15,557 bases of DNA from JACZWZ01 sp964194935 (lineage in GTDB: Bacteria > Actinomycetota > Acidimicrobiia > Spongiisociales > UBA11373): assembly GCA_964194935.1 (NCBI GenBank), contig CAXMOL010000048.1:1-15557 (forward strand). The letters are read 5' to 3'. This document shows positions 1 through 5,219 of the stretch, in pieces; position 1 is the first letter of the stretch, and each line of letters opens with the position of its first letter. The position numbers and the translations under genes were made by a program. A model generated the notes under the pieces. It was not told the DNA's origin. It searched no databases and worked only from the letters and a program-made list of their open reading frames with translations.

Positions 1-136
1 GGTGATGCCTGGTGATAACACTGAGATGTTGGTGGAGTTGATTCATCCGATTGCGATGGATGAGGGACTCCGGTTCGCTATTCGTGAGGGTGGGCGCACT
101 GTCGGCGCCGGCCGCGTCACCAAAATCCACAAGTAA
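1..136 (+). CDS. tuf: Elongation factor Tu, C-terminal end (5' truncated by window)
   Basis: The reading frame begins at base 2 and ends with TAA at 134-136, giving 44 C-terminal residues. The sequence GDNTEMLVELIHPIAMDEGL followed by RFAIREGGRTVGAGRVTKI is the characteristic end of EF-Tu domain 3, the GTPase that delivers aminoacyl-tRNA to the ribosome. Everything upstream, including the GTP-binding domain, lies outside the window. Downstream comes a 93-base gap and then rpmG. A tuf gene directly in front of rpmG/secE/nusG is like the tufB location in proteobacteria and some other phyla; most Actinobacteria have tuf only after fusA. It could therefore be a second tuf copy, but that cannot be decided here. 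Identification is very safe. Confidence 0.96.
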   Translation, partial: VMPGDNTEMLVELIHPIAMDEGLRFAIREGGRTVGAGRVTKIHK

Positions 137-193
137 ACGGCAAGGCCGGAGAGAATTCGTACACGCAGAATCAAGTCACGGTCTTCGACCGAG

Positions 194-228
194 GACTGAA
201 GACTGACGACTGGAGACTGAGGACTAGA
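194..228 (+). repeat. Heptamer tandem tract R1 (GACTNNN x5)
   Basis: The tetramer GACT occurs at 194, 201, 208, 215 and 222, an exact 7-nt period, with units GACTGAA, GACTGAC, GACTGGA, GACTGAG and GACTAGA. The tract fills the tuf-rpmG gap and ends one base before the rpmG start codon. Its fourth unit and the start of the fifth form GAGG (219-222), which is spaced correctly to act as the rpmG Shine-Dalgarno. An upstream GTCTTC (181-186) is the inverse of GAAGAC in the tract. Confidence 0.9.
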
Positions 229-229
229 T

Positions 230-391
230 ATGGCTTCTGACAAGCGACCGCCGCTCACGCTCGCCTGCGAGACGTGCAAGCGCCGCAACTACGTCACAAC
301 AAAGAACAAGACCAATACCCGCGACCGGTTGGAACTCAAGAAGTACTGCCGCTGGTGCCGCGACCACACCCCACACAAAGAAACGCGCTGA
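230..391 (+). CDS. rpmG: 50S ribosomal protein L33, zinc-binding (C+) form
   Basis: This 53-residue protein begins MASDKRPPLTLACETCKRRN and ends in HTPHKETR. It is ribosomal protein L33 of the large subunit, near the E site. Cys13, Cys16, Cys40 and Cys43 form two CxxC pairs (CETC and CRWC), so this is the zinc-holding version rather than the cysteine-free paralogue made under zinc starvation. The length is normal for the family (about 49-55). The ATG at 230 is preceded by GAGG at 219-222, supplied by the last units of the heptamer tract. The gene sits between tuf and the dehydratase gene, matching the rpmG-hadA-hadB order of mycobacteria. Identification is secure. Confidence 0.96.
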   Translation: MASDKRPPLTLACETCKRRNYVTTKNKTNTRDRLELKKYCRWCRDHTPHKETR

Positions 392-410
392 AGTACCTGG
401 GGGCCACGAT

Positions 411-1253
411 ATGTCCGGCCTCGATGAACTGATCGGAACGAGCTACGGCCCGTTCCCGTTGGCGGTGACCGATGATCGAGTCGCTGCTTTTGCGTCTGCG
501 ACTGGTGATGCTGGTGCGGTTGAGGCCGTTCCTCCGATGTTCGCCAATGTGGCGCTGTTTACGGCGGCTCCGGCGCTTCTCCACGACGAGGTGGTGCGTC
601 CGTTTACCCGGTCATTGATTCACTCCGAACAGTCGTTCTCCTGGATGCGCCCACTCGCCATTGGCGAGGAGATCGGGGTGGTTGGCACGGTCCAAGCGGT
701 GAGAGCGCGGGGAGCATTGCATTTGGTCACCTTCTCGCTCGAGGCAGGCTCGGACCAGGGCCCGTGGCTCACCGGATCGTCTGTGTTCCTGATGTCAGAC
801 CAAGCGGCGGCGGCGACCGACGAGATCGAAGAGCCCGCTGTCGATGAACGCCCCCGGTCTGATGTTGATGAAGGGCGGCTCGAGCTCCCGGTCGAAGGCG
901 AGCAGCTTGTCGATCTTCGCTGTGGTGCGTCGAGATCCGACCTCATGAGGTATGCGGCCGCATCGGAAGACTGGAATCCAATCCACTTCGATCACGATGC
1001 GGCGCGAGCCGCCGGCCTTGGGGGAGTGATCGTCCATGGTCTGCTCATGGCCGCATGGATCGGCCGTTTGGCGGGGAGATATGGCGTCCTCGCTTCGATA
1101 CGACTTCGATTCCGTAGCCCGCTCCGACCAGCTGCCGCGGCGCGGGTGACCGGGGTAGTAGGTGCCGTCACCGCCGACGGTGCCGAGCTCGACCTGGTAC
1201 TTGCTGCAGAAGATAAGCGTCTTGTCACCGCCGGCGCATTGGTAACTCAGTGA
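411..1253 (+). CDS. Fused HadA-HadB-like MaoC family dehydratase (double hot-dog)
   Basis: This 280-residue protein has two hot-dog domains. Residues 1 to about 135 resemble the FAS1-type N-terminal MaoC-like domain (HadA side). An acidic linker follows at about 135-155, and residues about 160-280 are a MaoC/R-hydratase domain (HadB side). The hydratase-2 motif is clear: D187-W-N-P-I-H192 (D-x4-H) followed by a glycine-rich segment and HGLLMAAW. The N-terminal half lacks that motif, as expected for a HadA-type partner. By family knowledge such enzymes dehydrate (3R)-hydroxyacyl thioesters in fatty acid or mycolate elongation. In Mycobacterium, separate hadA, hadB and hadC genes sit at this same place between rpmG and tRNA-Trp/secE, which supports the call. 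The stop TGA overlaps the GTG of the sigma gene. No good Shine-Dalgarno is visible, only a G-run near 399-403. Exact substrate is unknown. Confidence 0.85.
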   Translation: MSGLDELIGTSYGPFPLAVTDDRVAAFASATGDAGAVEAVPPMFANVALFTAAPALLHDEVVRPFTRSLIHSEQSFSWMRPLAIGEEIGVVGTVQAVRARGALHLVTFSLEAGSDQGPWLTGSSVFLMSDQAAAATDEIEEPAVDERPRSDVDEGRLELPVEGEQLVDLRCGASRSDLMRYAAASEDWNPIHFDHDAARAAGLGGVIVHGLLMAAWIGRLAGRYGVLASIRLRFRSPLRPAAAARVTGVVGAVTADGAELDLVLAAEDKRLVTAGALVTQ

Positions 1254-1810
1254 CCTCCCGCCGGGTCCAAGAGGACGAGCAAGAGCTCATCGCGAAGGCG
1301 AGAGAGGGAGACCCGGATGCCTTCGGCGAGCTGGTGTGGAGGTATCGAGACACCGTGTACACGCTTGCGGTTCGCCTCGTCGGGCCCGACCTTGCCGCTG
1401 ATGTGGCGCAGGAAGCCCTTATCCGGGCATGGCGGGCCATGCCCAGATTCCGCGGCGAGGCTGCCTTGGGGACTTGGCTCCACCGAATCACCGTCAACAC
1501 GGCATGGACGATGCGCAGACGCGCCGCCCGTCACGACACCCAGCAACTCGATGATTCGGTTTATGACGAGGCGATCGATCATGCCACCAGCCCGGAAAAG
1601 GCAGGAGAGATGATCGAGTTGCGAGCCGGTTTACGCACTGCCATCGAGCAGTTGAGTCCCGGGCAGCGAGCCGTTCTGGTGCTGCGCGATGTGTACGGCT
1701 GGTCTCATGCTGAAGTGTCTCGTGAACTTGGCATTACTCATACAACGGCCAAGGTGAGACTGCATCGAGCCCGAAAGCGAGTGCGAGTGTTGTTGGAAGG
1801 GTCATCGTGA
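1250..1810 (+). CDS. ECF-type RNA polymerase sigma factor (sigma-70 family, SigE/RpoE-like)
   Basis: This 186-residue protein has only sigma regions 2 and 4, the layout of extracytoplasmic-function sigma factors. Region 2 spans about residues 12-92 and includes the core-binding stretch DVAQEALIRAWRAMPRFRG and the -10-recognising segment GTWLHRITVNTAW. Region 4 spans about 127-184, with the helix-turn-helix WSHAEVSRELGITHTTAKVR for -35 recognition. The start is GTG at 1250, overlapping the dehydratase stop as GTGA, so translation is probably coupled. The next gene begins by the same GTGA overlap and encodes a zinc anti-sigma factor, a standard partner arrangement. Length is normal for ECF factors. 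Its target promoters cannot be read from this window. Placement of an ECF pair between the hadAB-like gene and tRNA-Trp is not the usual actinobacterial layout. Confidence 0.93.
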   Translation: MTSRRVQEDEQELIAKAREGDPDAFGELVWRYRDTVYTLAVRLVGPDLAADVAQEALIRAWRAMPRFRGEAALGTWLHRITVNTAWTMRRRAARHDTQQLDDSVYDEAIDHATSPEKAGEMIELRAGLRTAIEQLSPGQRAVLVLRDVYGWSHAEVSRELGITHTTAKVRLHRARKRVRVLLEGSS

Positions 1811-2142
1811 GCTGGATCATTTGTCGTATCTCGAACGCGATTCCTGACGGCTCTCGCCTCAGGTCTCTGTTCGACGGGCATCGCCGCCACTGTCTTCGCT
1901 GTCAGGCCGACTCCGCGCGGCTGCGCGGCGTGTCGCGTGATCTGGGCGGCCTCGAGGGTGAAGTGCTGCCTGCTCCGGGAGGATTACACACCCAGGTCAT
2001 GGCCACTCTGCCGCCTCAGGATGCCTCCAACCCGAGGCGACCTTTCTTGGGACGCATCATCGCCCGCTGGGCTACCGGAATCGGGGTGGCGGTAGCGACT
2101 CTGGCTGCGATCCTGGGCAGGCGGTCCCGGCGCAAGGGCTGA
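1807..2142 (+). CDS. Small membrane-anchored zinc anti-sigma factor (ZAS-like)
   Basis: This 111-residue protein starts with GTG at 1807, overlapping the sigma stop as GTGA. It contains the H-x3-C-x2-C signature of zinc anti-sigma factors at His25, Cys29 and Cys32 (GHRRHCLRCQ), with an extra Cys6 where RsrA-type proteins have their fourth ligand. After a variable middle comes one predicted membrane helix at about residues 88-104 (ATGIGVAVATLAAIL) and then a basic tail, RRSRRKG, suggesting a very short far side and a cytoplasmic zinc domain. By family knowledge such proteins hold the cognate ECF sigma inactive until redox or envelope stress releases it. The gene order supports this pairing. 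There is almost no extracytoplasmic sensor domain, so the signal may be cytoplasmic thiol stress; this is inference. Confidence 0.8.
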   Translation: MSWIICRISNAIPDGSRLRSLFDGHRRHCLRCQADSARLRGVSRDLGGLEGEVLPAPGGLHTQVMATLPPQDASNPRRPFLGRIIARWATGIGVAVATLAAILGRRSRRKG

Positions 2143-2146
2143 AGCC

Positions 2147-2187
2147 GGTCCTCAGTCTTCGGTCTTCGGTTGCGGTCTTCGGTGCGG
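2147..2187 (-). repeat. Heptamer tandem tract R2 (GGTCTTC-type, inverse of R1)
   Basis: The units are GGTCCTC (2147), AGTCTTC (2154), GGTCTTC (2161), a 6-nt GGTTGC (2168), GGTCTTC (2174) and GGTGCGG (2181). The reverse complement reads GAAGACC/GAAGACT, so this is the R1 word family in the other orientation. The tract begins four bases after the anti-sigma stop codon. Confidence 0.8.
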
Positions 2188-2195
2188 CTCTGCCC

Positions 2196-2220
2196 GCGTC
2201 GGGGATGACCCGACCGACGC
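2196..2220 (+). terminator. Palindrome after anti-sigma gene, possible terminator
   Basis: GCGTCGG (2196-2202) is perfectly inverted at CCGACGC (2214-2220), and an alternative inner TCGGG/CCCGA pairing is possible. No T-run follows, only GATTTGATG, so intrinsic termination would be weak. The palindrome sits between two heptamer tracts in opposite orientation. Confidence 0.4.
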
Positions 2221-2228
2221 GATTTGAT

Positions 2229-2263
2229 GACTAATGACTGAGTACTGACGGCTGACGACTCTT
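2229..2263 (+). repeat. Heptamer tandem tract R3 (GACTNNN-type)
   Basis: The units GACTAAT (2229), GACTGAG (2236), TACTGAC (2243), GGCTGAC (2250) and GACTCTT (2257) keep an exact 7-nt period. GACTGAG at 2236-2242 is the perfect inverse of CTCAGTC at 2151-2157 in tract R2. Confidence 0.85.
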
Positions 2264-2269
2264 CTGGTT

Positions 2270-2300
2270 TTGCGTTCAAGCCCGGTGGCCCAGTTACAAT
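2270..2300 (+). promoter_or_regulatory. Candidate promoter for tRNA-Trp / secE transcript
   Basis: TACAAT at 2295-2300 fits a sigma-A -10 box. The best upstream partner is TTGCGT at 2270-2275, with a long 19-nt spacer, so the -35 is uncertain. A start near 2307 would leave about 40 bases before the mature tRNA. Confidence 0.45.
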
Positions 2301-2346
2301 GCCGCCGTTCGTCCCATAGGCTCGCGCGCGGGACGGACCACCCCAA

Positions 2347-2420
2347 AGGGGCGTAGCTCAATTTGGCAGAGCACTGGTCTCCAAAACCAGCGGTTGGGGG
2401 TTCGAGTCCCTCCGCCCCTG
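2347..2420 (+). tRNA. trnW: tRNA-Trp (anticodon CCA)
   Basis: This 74-nt sequence folds into a full cloverleaf. The acceptor stem is AGGGGCG (2347-2353) with CGCCCCT (2413-2419), then discriminator G at 2420. The D stem is GCTC/GAGC, the anticodon stem CTGGT/ACCAG and the anticodon loop CTCCAAA with CCA at 2381-2383. The T stem is GGGGG/CCCTC around TTCGAGT. The 3' CCA is not encoded and must be added. tRNA-Trp just before secE is the usual actinobacterial arrangement. Confidence 0.97.
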
Positions 2421-2451
2421 CTGCACGAATCGCCCCCACGACGAGGACACC

Positions 2452-2733
2452 ATGAACAGAGAGTTGCGAAGACTCCAGGAAAAGGAAGAGAAGAGGGCCC
2501 GCGATCGACGCGGCGCCCAGGTACAGGCGCGCAAGCGGCGTGAGCGTGTCGGATTCTTCCAATTCGTCGGCGAGGTCCGTACCGAGTTGAAGCGGGTCGC
2601 CTGGCCGAGCCGCCGCGAGGTGACCACCTTCACCCTCGTGACGCTGATCACCTCGGCCTTCGTCACCGCGTACACCTTCGGACTCGACCTGACCCTCAAG
2701 AGGGGCGTGTTGGAGTTGCTGGCACTGAGATGA
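2452..2733 (+). CDS. secE: Preprotein translocase subunit SecE
   Basis: This 93-residue protein has a highly charged, mostly basic N-terminal part (about residues 1-34). The conserved SecE amphipathic segment follows, FVGEVRTELKRVAWPSRREV at about 38-57, and then one membrane helix at about 58-80 (TFTLVTLITSAFVTAYTFGL). SecE clamps SecY in the SecYEG export channel of the cytoplasmic membrane. The length fits the single-helix form found in most bacteria, not the three-helix form of E. coli. The stop TGA overlaps the nusG start as ATGA (2730-2733), so the two are translationally coupled. It lies 31 bases after tRNA-Trp and is probably co-transcribed with it. A GAGGAC element about 5-10 bases upstream of the ATG can serve as ribosome-binding site. 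Confidence 0.95.
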   Translation: MNRELRRLQEKEEKRARDRRGAQVQARKRRERVGFFQFVGEVRTELKRVAWPSRREVTTFTLVTLITSAFVTAYTFGLDLTLKRGVLELLALR

Positions 2734-3764
2734 CAACACCCGGAACACCCACTGAACGCCCAGATGAGGCAGACGGCGAAGAGACCAGCGGCATCATGGC
2801 CGAGGCCTTTGCCAATCTTGCCGAGCGGACCAGCGGTGTCGCCACCGAGGCTCCGCCCGAAGAATCCGCCTCCGACGACGCCGCGCCGGTAGAGGCTTCG
2901 CTCGAAGAGGCAGCCGCAGCTGTCGAAAACTCCCTCAGCGAAACCGATGAGGATTCTCCATTAGCGACTGCCGCGGCGATCTTCTCTTCGACAACGGAAC
3001 CCGCCGTTGATGACGCCGCCGACACCGCTGATCCCGACGTAGAAGAGTCGACGCCGGAACCCGAACAAGCCGATGTCGAGGCAGGTCCCGCTGCCGAAGC
3101 CGAAGCGGCCGAGGAAGACGAACCTGCCGAAGCCGAAACGACACCAGGCGCCGTTGTCGAAGGAGACGGCGAAGAGGAGGGCGAAGACGAGGAGGCCGAA
3201 GAGGCCCTTCCGCCAGCCAGCCCCTACGACCTTCCCGGCGGTTGGTACGTGGTGCATTCGTACAGTGGTTACGAGAACAAAGTGCAGGCAAATCTCGGCA
3301 CCCGCATCAAATCGATGCATATGGAGGATTCGATCTTTGACATCGTGATTCCGATGGAGGAGGTCGTCGAGATCAAGTCGGGGCGCAAGGTCACGGTGGA
3401 TCGCAAGCAGTTCCCGGGTTACATCCTGGTGCGGATGTACATGGACGATGACTCGTGGGGCGTGGTGCGCAATACGCCGGGGGTCACCGGGTTCGTCGGT
3501 TCGGGAACGAAACCGACTCCGCTGCCACGCCGTGAGGTCGAACGAATCCTCGGGGTGCGTAAGGATGAAGAGAAGAAGGCTCCGCGCTTCAAGCCGGATT
3601 GGGAAGTTGGCGAGACCGTGCGGGTCGTCGACGGCCCATTTGCCGATTTCAACGGAATCATTGAAGACATCAATATGGATCAGTCGAAGGTTCGGGTGCT
3701 CGTAGACATCTTCGGTCGCGAGACGCCGGTTGAACTCAACTTCGAACAGATTCAGAAGTTCTAG
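2730..3764 (+). CDS. nusG: Transcription termination/antitermination protein NusG with long acidic N-terminal extension
   Basis: This 344-residue protein is nearly twice the E. coli length (181). Residues 1 to about 167 form a low-complexity Glu/Ala/Asp/Pro-rich region with only two basic residues (Arg10, Arg33). The NGN domain begins at LPGGWYVVHSYSGYENKV, where Trp172 matches the conserved start of NusG. It runs to about residue 275 with FPGYILVRM and the NTPGVTGFVG motif. The KOW domain is at about 290-344 (VGETVRVVDGPFADFNGIIE). NusG binds the beta-prime clamp helices through NGN and contacts Rho or ribosomal S10 through KOW. Shorter acidic N-terminal extensions are known in actinobacterial NusG; this one is large. 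The start is set by the ATGA overlap with secE. Being disordered and acidic, the extension may be unresolved or cleaved; its role is not known from sequence. Confidence 0.95.
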   Translation: MTTPGTPTERPDEADGEETSGIMAEAFANLAERTSGVATEAPPEESASDDAAPVEASLEEAAAAVENSLSETDEDSPLATAAAIFSSTTEPAVDDAADTADPDVEESTPEPEQADVEAGPAAEAEAAEEDEPAEAETTPGAVVEGDGEEEGEDEEAEEALPPASPYDLPGGWYVVHSYSGYENKVQANLGTRIKSMHMEDSIFDIVIPMEEVVEIKSGRKVTVDRKQFPGYILVRMYMDDDSWGVVRNTPGVTGFVGSGTKPTPLPRREVERILGVRKDEEKKAPRFKPDWEVGETVRVVDGPFADFNGIIEDINMDQSKVRVLVDIFGRETPVELNFEQIQKF

Positions 3765-3786
3765 GAAGTCACAAGGAGAATCCGCA

Positions 3787-4215
3787 ATGGGTCGCAAGAA
3801 GGTAGCCGCGATGCTGAAGCTGCAGATTCCTGCCGGGCAGGCCAGTCCTGCCCCACCGGTGGGACCGGCGCTCGGTCAGCACGGTGTGAACATCATGGAC
3901 TTCGTAAAGGCATACAACTCCACCACGGAGAGCCAGACCGGGACGATCATCCCGGTCGAAATCACGATCTACGAAGATCGCAGTTTTACGTTTATCACCA
4001 AGACTCCACCGGCAGCAGTGATGCTGCGCCAGGCTGCCCGTCTGGAGAAGGGATCACCGACTCCGCACACCGAGATCGTGGGTTCAGTGACTCGGGCTCA
4101 GGTGAAGCACATTGCCGAGACCAAGATGCCGGATCTCAACGCCAACGACCTCGACGCAGCTATGAAGATCGTCGAGGGCACGGCTCGATCGATGGGGATA
4201 ACAGTCGAAGGTTGA
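3787..4215 (+). CDS. rplK: 50S ribosomal protein L11
   Basis: This 142-residue protein starts at the ATG preceded by AAGGAGA (3773-3779); an in-frame ATG 57 bases upstream inside nusG is not credible. The N-terminal domain has the conserved LQIPAGQASPAPPVGPALGQ, including the two prolines linked to thiostrepton binding, and HGVNIMDF. The C-terminal RNA-binding domain carries ITKTPPAAVML and the closing NANDLDAAMKIVEGTARSMG. L11 binds the GTPase-associated centre of 23S rRNA and influences factor binding and, in many bacteria, RelA activation. It follows nusG by 22 bases, and the length is canonical. Confidence 0.97.
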   Translation: MGRKKVAAMLKLQIPAGQASPAPPVGPALGQHGVNIMDFVKAYNSTTESQTGTIIPVEITIYEDRSFTFITKTPPAAVMLRQAARLEKGSPTPHTEIVGSVTRAQVKHIAETKMPDLNANDLDAAMKIVEGTARSMGITVEG

Positions 4216-4246
4216 GGTTGTTCTCGGCAACAGAGACGAACAGATA

Positions 4247-4275
4247 GTGGGAGGGGAGAACCCCGCCAGGACCAC
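4247..4275 (+). promoter_or_regulatory. Putative L1-binding autoregulatory stem-loop between rplK and rplA
   Basis: GTGG (4247-4250) pairs with CCAC (4272-4275), and GGGG (4253-4256) with CCCC (4261-4264) around loop AGAA. The two helices are joined by an asymmetric internal loop (GA opposite GCCAGGA). The words GATAGTGGGAGG and GCCAG resemble the L1 site of bacterial 23S rRNA as I recall it from E. coli (GAUAGGUGGGAGG and GCCAG). L1 is known to repress its own mRNA by such mimicry. The stem ends just before the rplA ribosome-binding site. Confidence 0.55.
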
Positions 4276-4289
4276 GAGGAGATGAAGCA

Positions 4290-4994
4290 ATGGGTAAGAA
4301 ACGCGCTGCATCGGTAGCAAGGGTTGATAGAGACGGCGCGTACGCGCCGGACGCTGCTCTCGCTCTCGTAAAAGAGATAGCGACCGCATCCTTCGACGAG
4401 ACGGTCGAAGTGGCATTCATGCTGGGTATCGATGCCAAACAGGCGGAACAGGGTGTTCGTGGCACGGTCTCGCTGCCGCATGGGACTGGAAAATCGGTGC
4501 GCGTCGCTGCGTTTGCCGACGGCGATGAAGCCAAGGCCGCAGGGGAGGCCGGAGCGGATCTGATCGGCGGCGCTGAACTCGTCGCGGCTATCGAGTCCGG
4601 GTCGCAGGCACTCGATTGGGACATCACGATCGCCCACCCCTCGCTCATGGCCGAGGTCGGCAAGTTGGGCCGATCACTGGGACCACGTGGGCTAATGCCG
4701 AACCCGAAGGCGGGCACCGTTACCCAGGACGTCGGCAAGGCCGTTTCCGAATTCAAGGCCGGAAAGGTCGAATACCGCAACGATCGGTACGGGAACCTGC
4801 ATGTGGCCATAGGCAAGGTGTCGTTCTCGCCACAGCAGCTCCTCGAGAACCTGACCGAACTGGTGGTCGAGTTGAACCGCGCCAGGCCGTCTGCGGCGAA
4901 AGGCCGCTTTATCCGCAGGGTGACGGCGTCATCCACGATGGGTGTGGGAGTTCCGATAGACGTCGCAGCTCTCGACGACCTCGAAACCGAGTAG
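4290..4994 (+). CDS. rplA: 50S ribosomal protein L1
   Basis: This 234-residue protein begins MGKKRAASVARVDRDGAYAP, with typical L1 features. FDETVEVAFMLGIDAKQAEQ opens domain I, then RGTVSLPHGTGKSVRVAAF. The central domain II follows with the MAEVGKLGRSLGPRGLMPNP motif, and domain I resumes with KAGKVEYRNDRYGNLHVAIG. L1 forms the mobile stalk at the ribosomal E site and represses its own operon by binding mRNA. A 74-base gap separates it from rplK and contains the proposed L1 target. A GAGGAG element at 4276-4281 lies nine bases before the ATG. Length is normal. The stop is followed by a new promoter and the L10 leader, so rplKA and rplJL are probably separate transcription segments. Confidence 0.97.
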   Translation: MGKKRAASVARVDRDGAYAPDAALALVKEIATASFDETVEVAFMLGIDAKQAEQGVRGTVSLPHGTGKSVRVAAFADGDEAKAAGEAGADLIGGAELVAAIESGSQALDWDITIAHPSLMAEVGKLGRSLGPRGLMPNPKAGTVTQDVGKAVSEFKAGKVEYRNDRYGNLHVAIGKVSFSPQQLLENLTELVVELNRARPSAAKGRFIRRVTASSTMGVGVPIDVAALDDLETE

Positions 4995-5017
4995 ATCTCC
5001 GCGCTACGTTTGTCGTC

Positions 5018-5046
5018 TTGCCCTGAGATCGTGGTGAGCGTACGCT
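5018..5046 (+). promoter_or_regulatory. Candidate promoter for rplJL
   Basis: TTGCCC (5018-5023) and TACGCT (5041-5046) are separated by exactly 17 nt and fit actinobacterial sigma-A boxes (TTGnnn, TAnnnT). A start near 5053 would place the whole L10 leader in the transcript. Confidence 0.5.
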
Positions 5047-5059
5047 GCGGCACACAACA

Positions 5060-5182
5060 GAGTATTTACCGACCCGAGACCGCGGGTCCCGAAAGGGATA
5101 AAGGCCACCCGGCCGCCAGCGCAGGTTGCGAGCAGGCTTACCAGAGCCCCCGCGCCGATATCGCGTCGGGGGTTCTTCTGTT
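5060..5182 (+). promoter_or_regulatory. Ribosomal protein L10 leader (L10/L12 autoregulatory RNA)
   Basis: The rplA-rplJ gap of 225 bases is strongly structured. GACCCG (5071-5076) pairs with CGGGTC (5083-5088), next to a small CCC-GAAA-GGG hairpin (5088-5097). GGCCACCCGGCC and GCGCAGGTTGCGAGCAGG follow, then the attenuator-like hairpin. Position, the AGACCGCGGGTC and GAAAGGGATAAAGGCC words, and the following hairpin match what is known of the bacterial L10 leader bound by the L10-(L12) complex. A covariance-model search was not possible here. Confidence 0.7.
5144..5182 (+). terminator. Attenuator-like hairpin at the end of the L10 leader
   Basis: CCCCCG (5047 offset: 5147-5152) pairs with CGGGGG (5167-5172), with further A-T and G-T pairs outside, and is followed by the T-rich TTCTTCTGTT (5173-5182). 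A second hairpin, GGGGCC/GGCCCC (5185-5198), stands just before the rplJ ribosome-binding site. Premature termination here would reduce rplJL expression. Confidence 0.6.
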
Positions 5183-5219
5183 GGGGGCCACCGGCCCCTG
5201 AACAACGTAAGGAGAAGGC

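Noticed and set aside
3730..3786. Longer N-terminus for L11 using the ATG at 3730
   Set aside because: It lies inside the nusG KOW domain, and the family start MGRKKVAAMLKLQIP at 3787 has a good Shine-Dalgarno.
2961..3797. A 278-codon minus-strand frame over nusG
   Set aside because: It is the mirror of the low-complexity acidic region and the NGN/KOW domains, with no family features of its own.
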